Positions 46,963 through 57,215 of a DNA stretch of 64,000 nucleotides are shown one piece after another. How positions within the stretch are numbered: the stretch's first letter is position 1; each line of letters opens with the position of its first letter. The position numbers and the translations under genes were made by a program. The stretch is from Bondarzewia mesenterica (Eukaryota > Basidiomycota > Agaricomycetes > Russulales > Bondarzewiaceae), in NCBI GenBank assembly GCA_004802705.1, contig SGPL01000005.1, forward strand, positions 62,001 through 126,000, written 5' to 3'. The notes under the pieces were generated by a model. It was not told the origin of the DNA. It worked only from the letters and a program-made list of their open reading frames with translations, and made no database searches.

Positions 46963-49038
46963 ATGGAGCTCCTCACATCACCCTTGTCTGCACTGCTGTT
47001 TCTGAGTGCGTGTTGTGCTCTTGCCATCTTGTTTCTTCGACGCAATGGCCGCTATGCCCGGTTACCTCTACCCCCAAGTATGTCGTGGTCAATTCGCCAA
47101 TCTTTGATCGCTGAGATCATTCGAATAGGTCCCAGCTCTCTCCAACGCTCTCACGAGTTCCCTTGGACCCTCTATGCAGAGTGTTCCAAGACTCTGGGTA
47201 AGCCTCACACCGTTCCTTCAATGAATCCGGTCCTAATCGATTCGAATCCTATCAAGGCCCACTGATTTCATTGCCCGCACCACCGCTGAGTCGCCCTATC
47301 ATAGTCATCAACACCACCACCGCGGCCAATGACCTTCTAGAGAAACGTCGCGCATTCGCGTGCAGACCGCGATCGCCCATGGCTGAGTTGCTCGGGAGGC
47401 AGGATAACATCGGGTTCACGTATTACGGCGATCGACTCAAGAAGATGCGGAAGGTTCTACATGCGTCTTTGAACGCGAGCGCGGTGCCTCTCTACTGGAG
47501 CCAACTATTGGACTCGCAATCTTTGACGCTTGCACGGGACCTGTTGACTTCTCCGGAAACGTTCTATGAGGCTGTAGAAATGTGAGTGCGTAGAAATTGT
47601 CTCAGATTCTGTTCTTTATTATTTAAAAAATCGTTCATGGGCATCGCGGCTGAAAGTCACATCCAAGAACTGATCGTTCGTCTCACTTATGGTCGGAAAC
47701 CGGACGCCGAGTACATCCGCATCGCAAAAGAGGTCATGCGGGATACTTGGGAAGGCCTTCAACCGGACCGATGGATGGTTAATTTGATACCCGCCCGTAA
47801 GACCAGTCATATCTGATTTGATAACCACAAAAGTTTATTTATTTATTTATACAAATTGCAGTGATCTGGACACCTGCGTGGATGCCTGGCGCCGGATTCA
47901 AACGGTGGGCAAGGAGCGCGAGACAGTTATTCCTCCAAACGACACGCACGCCTTTCTATGAGGTGAAGGCCAGCGTGGTGAGCGAGTCTCGGATTCGTCC
48001 ACAGTTGGTCTGTCCGATTGAAGAGAGCTGCGCCGCTGTCTGCAGGATCAAGGACAGGCGGAAGCTTCTTTCGTTCAACAGTCTCTAGAGGAGCTGCCAG
48101 CACAGCACCAGCAAAGTGACGAAGACATCATCATGTGCGCAGCCGGAAGTCTTTTCAGTGGTGTGTTTGACTTCCGTTCCAATCGAGTATACTGATACTC
48201 ATTTACGGCATAGCGGGCACGGAGACAGTGTCGGGGGCGATCCTCACGTTCCTGCTTTTGATGGCCCGCCATGAAGAGATTCAAGCGCGGGCATATGAAG
48301 AGATCGTCACCGTCGCCGGCAAAGACCGTCTCCCGAACCTGAACGATCAGCAATCGCTCCCTTTCGTCGATGCCGTCATCCAAGAAGTTCATCGCTTTCA
48401 TCCCGCTGTTCCCCTCGCCACGCACAGCAATTATGCAGCAGACGAATATCATGGGTTCAGGATTCCTGAGAAAACATGGATCCTGGCCAATGTTTGGTAT
48501 GTCGCGTGACAAGACTCAAGCTCCAATCGGCATGCTCATGATGTGACCCTCCATAGGGCGATGGTGCACGACGAGAATGTTTATACTGAGCCAAATATAT
48601 TCCGACCAGAGCGCTTCATGCCCGAAGATGGCGCGGATGCTCCGCCTGATCCAAGAATTCTGACCTACGGATTTGGACGGCGGTGAGACAAGACATAGTA
48701 TTGCTCGTCGAGATTCTTCTCTGAATTCGAAGAAATGTAGACGTTGTCCTGGTGCTCATCTCGCCAATGCCGTGTTGTACCTCAATGTCTCTCGGATACT
48801 GGCGCTGTACACGATTTGTCCTGAAGTCAAGGATGGAAATCCGTCCCCACCCCCACTCGATTTCATGAATGCATTCGTTCCGTACGTGCGACCAATGGAT
48901 TATACGTGGTATACTGTCTCACCTGTTTCGCAGGGCACCGAAATCATTTCGATGCAGATTCGTGCCTCGTCCAAACGCCGCGGAATTACTATCTCAGATG
49001 CAGGTCTAAGTCGGTATGCTACATACTGCTGTCTGTGA
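46963..49038 (+). CDS. Cytochrome P450 monooxygenase, shortened N-terminal hinge
   Basis: Multi-exon. Membrane anchor MELLTSPLSALLFLSACCAL, basic RRNGRYARLPLPPS, then SHEFPWTLYAECSKTLG. The usual PPGPxxxPxIGN hinge is missing or reduced. Further landmarks: GDRLKKMRKVLHASLN, WTPAWMPGAGFKRWAR, the I-helix AGTETVSGAILTF, the K-helix ExxR in IQEVHRFHPAVPLA, the PERF region FRPERFMPED and the heme loop YGFGRRRCPGAHLAN. The C-terminal end (SRYATYCCL) is atypical. Catalytic residues are present, but the lost hinge raises doubt about correct folding; an unnoticed exon is the alternative. Confidence 0.85.
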
Positions 49039-50378
49039 TCCCATGTATGTAATCTTTGACGCAGTTTGGATGCTAAGACATGAGAATTAGGATTTTCTTC
49101 CATTGCATCCTCCGGCGACGCGAATAGATGGGCAACATTCATTCTGTCGACCTCGATATTGGGAGTTGTGCCCTTAGAATCGAACCCCCGAGGAACGTGC
49201 CCTCACCGTTCATATTCGATCCTTTCCCGGCGTATTGTCGTGTCCACCGTGGGAGCAATGGTGATAAAAATGTGTATGCGAGCGCCGCCGCTTAATCTCC
49301 CTCTCACCAGCTTCGTGGCACTTGGGTTTGAACTGAAGACATCAGCTCACACCTTGAAGTTTCTGGATTGCCCTTGAGGCTATGAGTCAGTCCACCCCTT
49401 TGTCGTTTGCCTGTTTCGCTGTGGGTAACCCAGCACCGATTCCGGCCGTGGTGCAGATACGCAGACACTGTTTCAGATCAATTTTCAGATCAAACTGTTT
49501 TGCTTGCTCCACGTTTCTTGTATACTTGGCTGTTCAAAGCCTCCATTTATCCCACTCTCTGTGCGGCAATAGCGCGCATTCCTCGGTTGCTTTCATGTTA
49601 TACATATGTCTTGATCTTCCCACGTCTAATTCTAGCCACTGCACACGACTGTCGATGATGAATGGTGGGGATGCCGCAACTTATGGAACCATGTACGTTG
49701 ACTCAGCTTAATTGGCCATACTCATCGCGTGCTACTAACCATCCTTCACAATGTTAGGCCTCTCTTAAGTACATGTGGCGTATGCAGTGGCAAATTCCTC
49801 GATTTGTGCGCGTTGAGCATGCTGCCACGAGTCCTTGAGAATTCATCGCAAGGTCTGGCCATGCACAAGATCCGGATTTTTGACGCTGTGCTCCTAAAAC
49901 TAAATACGACCCTATTTGGAGCGCTCGTTGGCTGAGATCAAGCACAATTCCTGCTACTTCGATTCCGCCTTGGACACGCCAATTAGATTTATATTGTAGG
50001 TGTGGACAACTTTCAAAGAGGTACCTCGAGGCATTACCTCAAGTTGATAGGCACTTTTCGGAATGTTCCATATCTTCTCATCTTCATTGTTTGAGCTGCA
50101 TTGGGCGCTGTACACTGGCATCAGATCATCAAGCAGCCCCATCTCTTCTGATTCTGATCTTCTTGATCCTCGTGCGCTCACGCGAAACGTGTCGTGCATC
50201 AATGTTTCTCCCATGCAGTCAGATGTGGCGATTAGCACAAGGTATGCTACAGTCTATACTTTCCTGATTCCAAGTTTAGCTGCATGATTTTTTCCGTAGG
50301 GCGCCAATGAAATCTCGATCACTATTCTTAAAGGTGCTTCGTTGCACTGAAGAGACCGACCAGCTCACATCTGTCCCA
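49039..50378. other. Intergenic, about 1.3 kb
   Basis: No supported gene. It contains an isolated tRNA B-box-like element (about 49171-49190, minus strand) without the rest of a tRNA. Confidence 0.45.
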
Positions 50379-53300
50379 ATGAGTCTCTCACAAATGTGCT
50401 TTCTACGACGTGTGGCTTTTTCGATCCTTTTCTCGACAGCGACATCCGTGGCTCTTCAGGATTGCAGCCAATCCTCAACATCCGGTTCTGGGACTAACGC
50501 TCAAACATTTGCAGCTATTAAGTATGATTATCTCATCATAGGTAAGCATTTTCTGCGCTTCGAAGCATGCTGGGTATTGTTTGTTCACTATCGGGTGAAG
50601 GCGGCGGGACTGCGGGACTCGCCTTAGCATCACGGTGAGCAGCATGGCCACCAATTGGTTGTAAAAAATCGGTCTTCTCACATAAGTGCAGGTTGGCGGA
50701 AAATGAGAAGTTTCAAGTTGGTGTCATCGAGGCGGGCACTTTCCATCAAAACGATCCTCTCATCGACATCCCAGGTAAGCCGACTTACTTCGAAGGCTAT
50801 GCAATCCGTTGTCATTCTGCTTTCCCAGCATATGTCGGTCAGGCATCAGGAAATCCACTTTATGACTGGAACTTTGTAACTGTTCCCCAGCCGGGAGCCA
50901 ATGGGCGATCTATTGCGATGCCAAGGTCAGCGAAATTTTGTCCACCAAATTTTCATCACAGATCCCGTCCTCATACCAGTCATTAGAGGAAAGCTGCTTG
51001 GCGGCTCCAGTGGCCTGAATTCCATGGCTTGGACCCGTGCCTCTAAACCTGAGTACGATGCCTGGCAGTCATTCGCTGAAGGCGGCACATGGGATTGGGA
51101 CAACATCGTGCCGTACATGCAGAAATCCACTTCTGTTTTTCCTAATCAGGCGAATTCAACCTTCGGTGTTTCCGCGGCTGCATACGATCCGCTGGACGAG
51201 GGCTTTGACGGACCTGTCTCTGTGAGTTGATCCTATCCTCTTTTGTCAAACTGAATTCCACAAGCTCATGGTACTAGGCCTCATTCAATAATTGGTACTC
51301 CGATCCCTTTCCCGTCTATATCGAGGCTCTGAATGCTATTGGCATTGAGACCAACGCCAACGCGGTATGTGCTAGCTCCCAGATTTTTATTCTTCTAGAG
51401 GATTGACCGAGCACAGGATAATGGCACTAATTCAGGCATCGCAAATGCTCGATCGGACGTCAATCGATCATTAGGATCAAGATCGTATGCAGCTCCTACA
51501 TATTATTGTCGTTCTGCAAACCAAAAAAACTTCCAAGTCTTAATGCAAGCCCAGGTCCGTGATTGCAAACGTTTTTGCTTATGACCATGCTTAACGGCCC
51601 ATTTTAGGCTACAAAGGTGCTCTTGAAGTCAGTGCGGGAAGGAAATGGCGATGAATTCGAAGCTGTTGGTGTCCAATTTGTTTCTAACTCCCGCACTTTT
51701 GTCGCGCAAGCGACAAAAGAAATCATATTGTCTGCTGGGGTATTTCAATCGCCTCAGCTTCTGGAGTTATCCGGTGCGTCTGCCACTCGCTGAAATTTGT
51801 CATACCAACTCAACGTCTGCGCAAGGCATTGGCAATAAAACCTTGCTTGAGGGTCTTGGAATCAATACCCTTATTGATCTCCCAGAAGTCGGCGAAAATC
51901 TTCAGGTGCGACGGATCTTCACTTTGTCGAACGGAGTCCCCTGAATTACCTCGTCAGGACCACCTCTTCGCGGCCGTGCAGTATGAACTGAAGCCAGGGC
52001 TTGTCACCTTTGGTACGTGTCTATGCTCACCATGTTATGCAGGCCACCGAGGAGCCCGTTCGCTCACACGCATATTTCCAGATGAACTCAGAATTAATGC
52101 GACGTTCGCGGCTGAACAGGCTGCTCTATAGTATGTGAACCGTCATTTACTTGTCGAATATTGGACATTGACGTTGTGTCGTTGGCGGACGCTGCCAGCA
52201 ATACGACCCATTCTGGTGTACTAGCAGCAACCGACAGCGCCCTGGCCTTTCTCCCTCTGGATTTATTTTTGGACAAGGAAGACGTCCAATCCATTTTGAA
52301 CACGTTCGATGAAGTCGTTGCCGAAAGCAAGCCGTCGCCTTTCCAAAAGATGCAGTATGACGTTCAGCGCGAATGGATTGAACAAGGTACTGTACCGCAG
52401 GTGGAACTAATCATGTGGAGTCATGGTGTTGTCGCGCCCGCCGCCAACAAAAGTTACATCACTGTTTTTGCTGGAGGATTGGTATGTTTTTTTCTGGATC
52501 CTGAGTGAATCGTAACTTTGTTTTGACTTCAGGTTGCCTGATTAGCATCTTTTGAATCGTGGCTCTGTGGTAGGATTGCCAGGAGAGTCGCAGCTATAGT
52601 CGATATCTGATTTTTCTTTCGCACTCGGCACAGCATATTAACACGAGCGTGGCATTAGCACACCCCGTCATCAACCCCGCCTGGCTTTCGAATGACTTTG
52701 GTGAGCGGCTTCATTTCTCTCCAACCTGTACATCAAGTGACGACTGTATCACTGCAGACCTTAAGATCGTCCTCGAAGCACTGAAAGTTGCTCAAGGCTT
52801 AGGATCTGTCGAAGCCATAACAAGCATTGCAGAAGTCGTAACATCACCACCACCAGATGTGCAGGGCGACACGGCTTTAAGCACGTGAGTCAACAAAGGT
52901 TTCATTCATCGCGTAGAAAATGTCAATGTTCTGTCTTCTTGTAGCTACATTCGGGAAACAGTTGGGGTGAGTTGGACATTCTTGCACATCGTGTATACAA
53001 CTAATACGTGGACTATATTTCCAGAGTGCTCAGCATCCCATGGGTCAGTGGCTATAGTATTGCTTCCTCGTTGCGTTGGTGTGCTGACATTTTCAAACCA
53101 GGTACCGCCGCTATGGGACCAAAGGCGCTCGGAGGCAAGTGTTTGAGCTTTCCAGGAGGAATGATTGCTGATCGTCTTTTTCAACAGGTGTAGTGGATGG
53201 GAATCTCAAGGTGTACGGAACGACGAATCTGAGAGTGTGCGATGCGAGCATCTTCCCGATCAGCATTGGAACGCACTTGCAATCCACCGTCTATGCTATT

Positions 53301-53400
53301 GCAGAGAAGGCAAGCCACTTCAATGACCCGTACCTATGGGAACGTATGCTGACTTTCTCTACTTTAGCTGGCAGACGTTATCAAGGCGGCGCATACTTGA
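50379..53400 (+). CDS. Secreted GMC (glucose-methanol-choline) oxidoreductase, AA3 type
   Basis: Many exons. It starts with a signal peptide (MSLSQMCFLRRVAFSILFST then ATSVALQ). The FAD-binding beta-alpha-beta start is FAAIKYDYLIIG spliced to GGTAGLALASRLAE, then the GMC signature PRGKLLGGSSGLNSMAWTR, ATKEIILSAGVFQSPQLLE (second PROSITE-type motif) and the C-terminal region QHPMGTAAMGPKALGGVVDG, NLRVCDASIFPISIGTHLQS with both active-site His positions (QHP, GTH). The last intron has a GC donor (AAG|GCAAGC, near 53310) and leads to LADVIKAAHT. Fungal members oxidise alcohols or sugars and make H2O2, and some act inside secondary-metabolite clusters. The substrate is unknown; an upstream in-frame ATG at 50307 is less likely. 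Confidence 0.9.
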
Positions 53401-53414
53401 GTATCGTGCGCTGA

Positions 53415-54382
53415 GAAGGTCGCGCGGCTTGGACTTGTGCTACGAATCTTCCGAGAATTCCTGTCGAGCGATATTGTCTCATATGGTTGTATAAGTATTG
53501 TATAGATGTGTCGACCACATATAGATGTAATAAATGTTGGCGTAGAGGTTGTGCGTAGGTGGGCTTGAGACAAACGGGTCGATGAGTGTTCGATATTCGC
53601 CTTTCTGGGCTCTCAAAATATTTTGTATGCGAGCAGGTCCATACATAACCTTGAACGCAAACACTTGCACTTGCATATACGAGTTAGTAATCTTGTACTA
53701 GTTGGTCCTTGCTGAGCTCAGAGCAATTCCGGAGCGGTGAAAAGGACATTGCCTAATTCGGAAATTGTAAATTTCCTAATTTAGGACATGCGACTCGTTT
53801 AATCACAACAGGCATTAACCCATATCAAATTGGCCAATTCCTTTCTGAAAGCAATCTTACCCTCAAAATTTCGGCAAATATTCAGACTTCCCCAAAATAC
53901 TACTGAAATTTTAAATTTCAGCCTTTCCAAATTTATATATTATGCATCAGGAGAAACTTTACTGATCCTAAGAAGAAACCTATCATTTCAGACAAGCTGA
54001 ACTAGCAAAAAATTTTCCTTAGAAGGAAAATTTACAGTACCTTCAGCTCAGCTGAAAGTAAAGGTTTCGGGCTCAATTTGGTTGCACATGTGACCAACCT
54101 GCCATATTTAATTTCGGACTTGCTGATTTTTTATATTTCTACCAAATTTCAGACAAAACAACAGAACTTCTAAAAATTTAAGGCCCAGATTGAATTCAGA
54201 AGCTCTTCAGGGTGTCTTATTTTAAATAATGCCTCTTGTGGACCAGCTACAAATAAAGACTTTGCCGCGCCACAACACTCGGCATGACCTACTAGACCTC
54301 GGACACCATAACGATATTGTGCATAATAATATGCAACCCTTGGCCATGTCACGTGATTGTCCTCATATGTGTAGTTACTAGT
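53415..54382. repeat. AT-rich, palindrome-rich island
   Basis: From about 53,700 to 54,350 the sequence is far more AT-rich than its surroundings and has no coding potential. It is studded with short perfect hairpins: TTTTCCTT-AG-AAGGAAAA, TTCAGCT-C-AGCTGAA and CTGAAATTT-T-AAATTTCAG. The words TTTCAG and CTGAAA recur. No terminal repeats or target-site duplication could be made out. It may be a decayed, possibly RIP-mutated or deaminated, non-coding element. Confidence 0.4.
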
Positions 54383-54589
54383 AAATGGTTACGCTGCTCT
54401 CCTCCACGCTCGCTACCCCTCCTCATCCTCGCCTACAAACAGCGCGACCCCGCAGAACGCACACTCTGGGACCTCCTCATGCACGCCGCGGGTGTGCACC
54501 TGGTGCACATCGGATCCAGGGCGGGCGCTGTTGACAAGCTGGTGGAAATTTGGGTCAGCGGGCCCGCCTTGCACTCGGATCGGCGTTGA
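54383..54589 (+). pseudogene. Fragment resembling a methyltransferase-16 (METTL21/FAM86-like) C-terminus
   Basis: A GC-rich patch directly after the AT island reads PPRSLPLLILAYKQRDPAER then TLWDLLMHAAGVHLVHIG and KLVEIWVSG. The AYKxRDxAERTLW pattern is reminiscent of the end of fungal lysine-methyltransferase (METTL21/FAM86-like) proteins. No catalytic SAM-binding part lies nearby, so it is interpreted as a scrap left by rearrangement. The assignment is tentative. Confidence 0.3.
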
Positions 54590-55049
54590 ACGACCACGGG
54601 ATTTTGGACGGTCGTTTCCTGAGCTCGACGTCACAGCCGCATCGACCGCCTCACGTTGGACCAGGTACTATGTATCCTGCCGCATTCACGAGATACATTC
54701 ATCTACATCTTATTCTGGTGCGTACTCTCGAATAATACCACGATCTAAGCTACCAAGATACCCCCCAGTGATGCATCATTGCTCTCCAGTCATTCACATC
54801 TGATGTGATTGTGTGCCAATGCGTATGCGCTTCACTTATTTACAAGTTGAAATATGCATCAGCGCATGCGAGGGTAGAATTGTTTGCCTTGAGACTCAGT
54901 GTCGACATGCTTGAAAATGAAGTACATCCATTTCAATCAGTCACAGTGATTATAAACAAATCATAGGCGGACACACGAAGGTTCCAACCACGATAGAATT
55001 CAAAGCATGCCGAGTCCGCAGGGAATTTAAAGGGAAACAAAAGCCAAAA
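54590..55049. other. Intergenic, no gene seen
   Basis: No coding frame, RNA or repeat is supported between the methyltransferase-like scrap and the P450 tail. Confidence 0.4.
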
Positions 55050-55475
55050 TCACTTCGCCATGTCTCGCTCATCCTCCGTCTGCTTGATAAGAGCCAGAGC
55101 TGCCTCTAAGCGAGGAACAACCGAGCATTTGAACATCTTTGGCCGACTGTGTCCACAGCAAGTCATCAGCATTGCCGACACAAACGACACTAGCGACGCA
55201 TTTGAATGATATTAGGCACCTCACTATGCCGTTGGTAAACTCGATTTCTGGCTCGATGACGGCTCCGTTCGCATCCTTCGGCTTGGAGACGGTGTAAACG
55301 GAAAGGACAGATGCGATCGTAATCCATAACCTGTCCAAGGTGAGGCACCGACCGGGACAGTCACTGCAAATCGCGCCCAGGTGACATGGTCGCAAAACGA
55401 TCATTGGGAAAGTGCCAAGACGAACTCACCGTTGTCCGAACCCAAATACGATGTGAGGCACATCGTTGTTCCCAA
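55050..55475 (-). pseudogene. Cytochrome P450 C-terminal fragment
   Basis: Contains only the last part of a P450: VPHIVFGFGQRDCPGR (heme loop with the Cys ligand, joined by a normal intron), LWITIASVLSVYTVSKPKDA, IEFTNGIVSRPKMFKCSVVP and an ordinary end QTEDERDMAK. The splice sites (after FGFGQR and after NGIV) are intact. Everything before the heme loop is missing; instead the frame continues upstream into the guanine deaminase relic. Without the I- and K-helices it cannot be a working P450. Confidence 0.7.
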
Positions 55476-56570
55476 CAGCAGTGGCCTCCGTATCATTATC
55501 AGCAATCCCACTGGGCACTCGGGCGCTTTCAGACCTCACGCCCTCTCGCATCCTCGAAACGCCTACCGCCCATCACATAGCGTCTATTAAATCCGCGCTG
55601 TGTCCACCCGCGATGCCCGACCCGAGCCCAACATGCACGCCATGGCGCAGCGCTTCGCACAGATGCAGAGGCCGGGCTGAAAAGTAAGCGTTGGAGAGCG
55701 GGCAATGTGCGAGAGCCGTCCCGTGTGCGGATAGGTGCGCCAGTTGGGTCGGCGACCGGAAAGTGCAATGCGCTTGGATCGCACGTTCGCCCAATAGATG
55801 ATGCCTGTGATGAGGAAGGAAAAGCGGCATGAAGTAAGTTATAACGTCGATGTGGGGGATCTCGGGATGAGAGTGACTTACTCAGTTGAACACATCGATG
55901 TCCTCGGTGCCGCGTTGGGTACGGACGCAGTCGACTTGGTCGCGCGCTTCGGCGAGGTGACTCTGAATGCGGACGCCTGTGCATGTGGCCAGCTCGCCGA
56001 GGCCTTGCAGGAGTGCATCAGAACAGGTCGGCACGAAACGCGGCGTGAGCACGGGCTCGACGAGGCGCATGTGGGGTGGGAGGCCTGCGGTGAGCACGTT
56101 CATGTGGTCGATGAAGGACGAGGCGGCGATGATGGCTTGGTAGGAGGTGTGTTCGGTGTACATGCGATGCATGGAGATGTCCATGGACAGTTTGCCGATG
56201 AACGCGCGCAGGCCGGCTTATTGCATGACCTTGGCGAGGATGATGCTGTTGTCACAAAAATTGACGTCAAGGTGTGTTGGGTGAAAAAGAAAGGGTCAGT
56301 CACCCGCACTTGGATTCTTCTTTGATCGTGCTGAACAGTAGGACCGCGCCGGTACCATTCTGCACTAGTCTCTGGGCCAAGCGTTGGTACACCGTCTGGG
56401 CGAGCTCGGGTTCGCTATCGATGCGTTCCTCGGCTTTGAAAGCATAACCGTCAAGCCATTTCATCAGTGGCATATGCAGTCCAGTTCCTTGGTACAGAAA
56501 TTGCGGAGCATGGAGATGGAGGTCGCAAAAGGTGGGCAAGAAAAGCTTCTGTGAGGCACGGTGATGATGG
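55476..56570 (-). pseudogene. Guanine deaminase (amidohydrolase) relic fused to a P450 tail
   Basis: Clear guanine-deaminase segments in order: LPTFCDLHLHAPQFLYQGTG (HxH metal site), LIQNGTG-like QRLVQNGTGAVLLF, NIILAKVMQ, AGLRAFIGKLSMDIS, HMRLVEPVLTPRFVPTC, VRIQSHLAEA (metal His), AHCPLSNAYFSARPL and VGLGSGIAGGHSADLIDAM. Guanine deaminase converts guanine to xanthine. Two in-frame stops break it: TAA at 56218-56220 (after VMQ) and TGA at 55573-55575 (where relatives have Arg after DAM). One base is missing at the A run 56541-56544. After SRMREGVRSES the frame passes into the P450 fragment without another stop, and the C-terminal third of the enzyme is lost. Confidence 0.75.
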
Positions 56571-57215
56571 GCTCGTGAGCGCTGTCCAGAAGAGATATTC
56601 TTTTCAATATGTTACCATCCCGATACCCTGTCACGTGCTCAGTTGGACCTAGGAGAATATCCGGAATGTATTACCTTTGACAAGGTTACGGGGTCTATGC
56701 ATGAGCGGCAACGTCCGGAACAAACAATGACCCTATAAGGAAGGCGATGTTACCATATTAGTAGCTGGTCTCTCCCGGATTCCATACAAAACAGCAGGTT
56801 ATTATCCGAGTCGGTCACTATTGAACAAGAATTCCAGTTTTTTTATAGCAGATTTCCGGCCTGTGCCTCCTTTCAGGGTCCTGTGAACCAACAGAAACCG
56901 ACCAAGTAGATAACAAGGTGCGTTTTCCATCATTTCCATAGTCGAAATTGCTCTCCTAAGTACTAACAAACGTATCCGTCAACTAGAATTTGAAGAGCTT
57001 CAACTCAGCTACCGGTCTTCGCTCATCGTATGATTCGTTAAATCTGTCACGACTATGTTCTAATTATCCTCATTCCCTCTCATGATTTGTGTAGTCGCAC
57101 AACGCTGCTGCCTCTTTTGACCTCAACGGACTGTTAGCGTCATCAAATCTGCGATCATCTGAATCTGTTCAGCAACTCGCTTCTTTTGCACACATAAAGT
57201 GACCCCGAGTTAGCC
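56571..57215. other. Intergenic, promoter side of the mannosidase gene
   Basis: No coding region is supported. The N-terminal part expected for guanine deaminase could not be recognised here, so that gene may also be 5' truncated. Confidence 0.4.

Noticed and set aside
49171..49190. tRNA B-box-like sequence on the minus strand
   Set aside because: No matching A box, acceptor stem or anticodon arm could be built around it.
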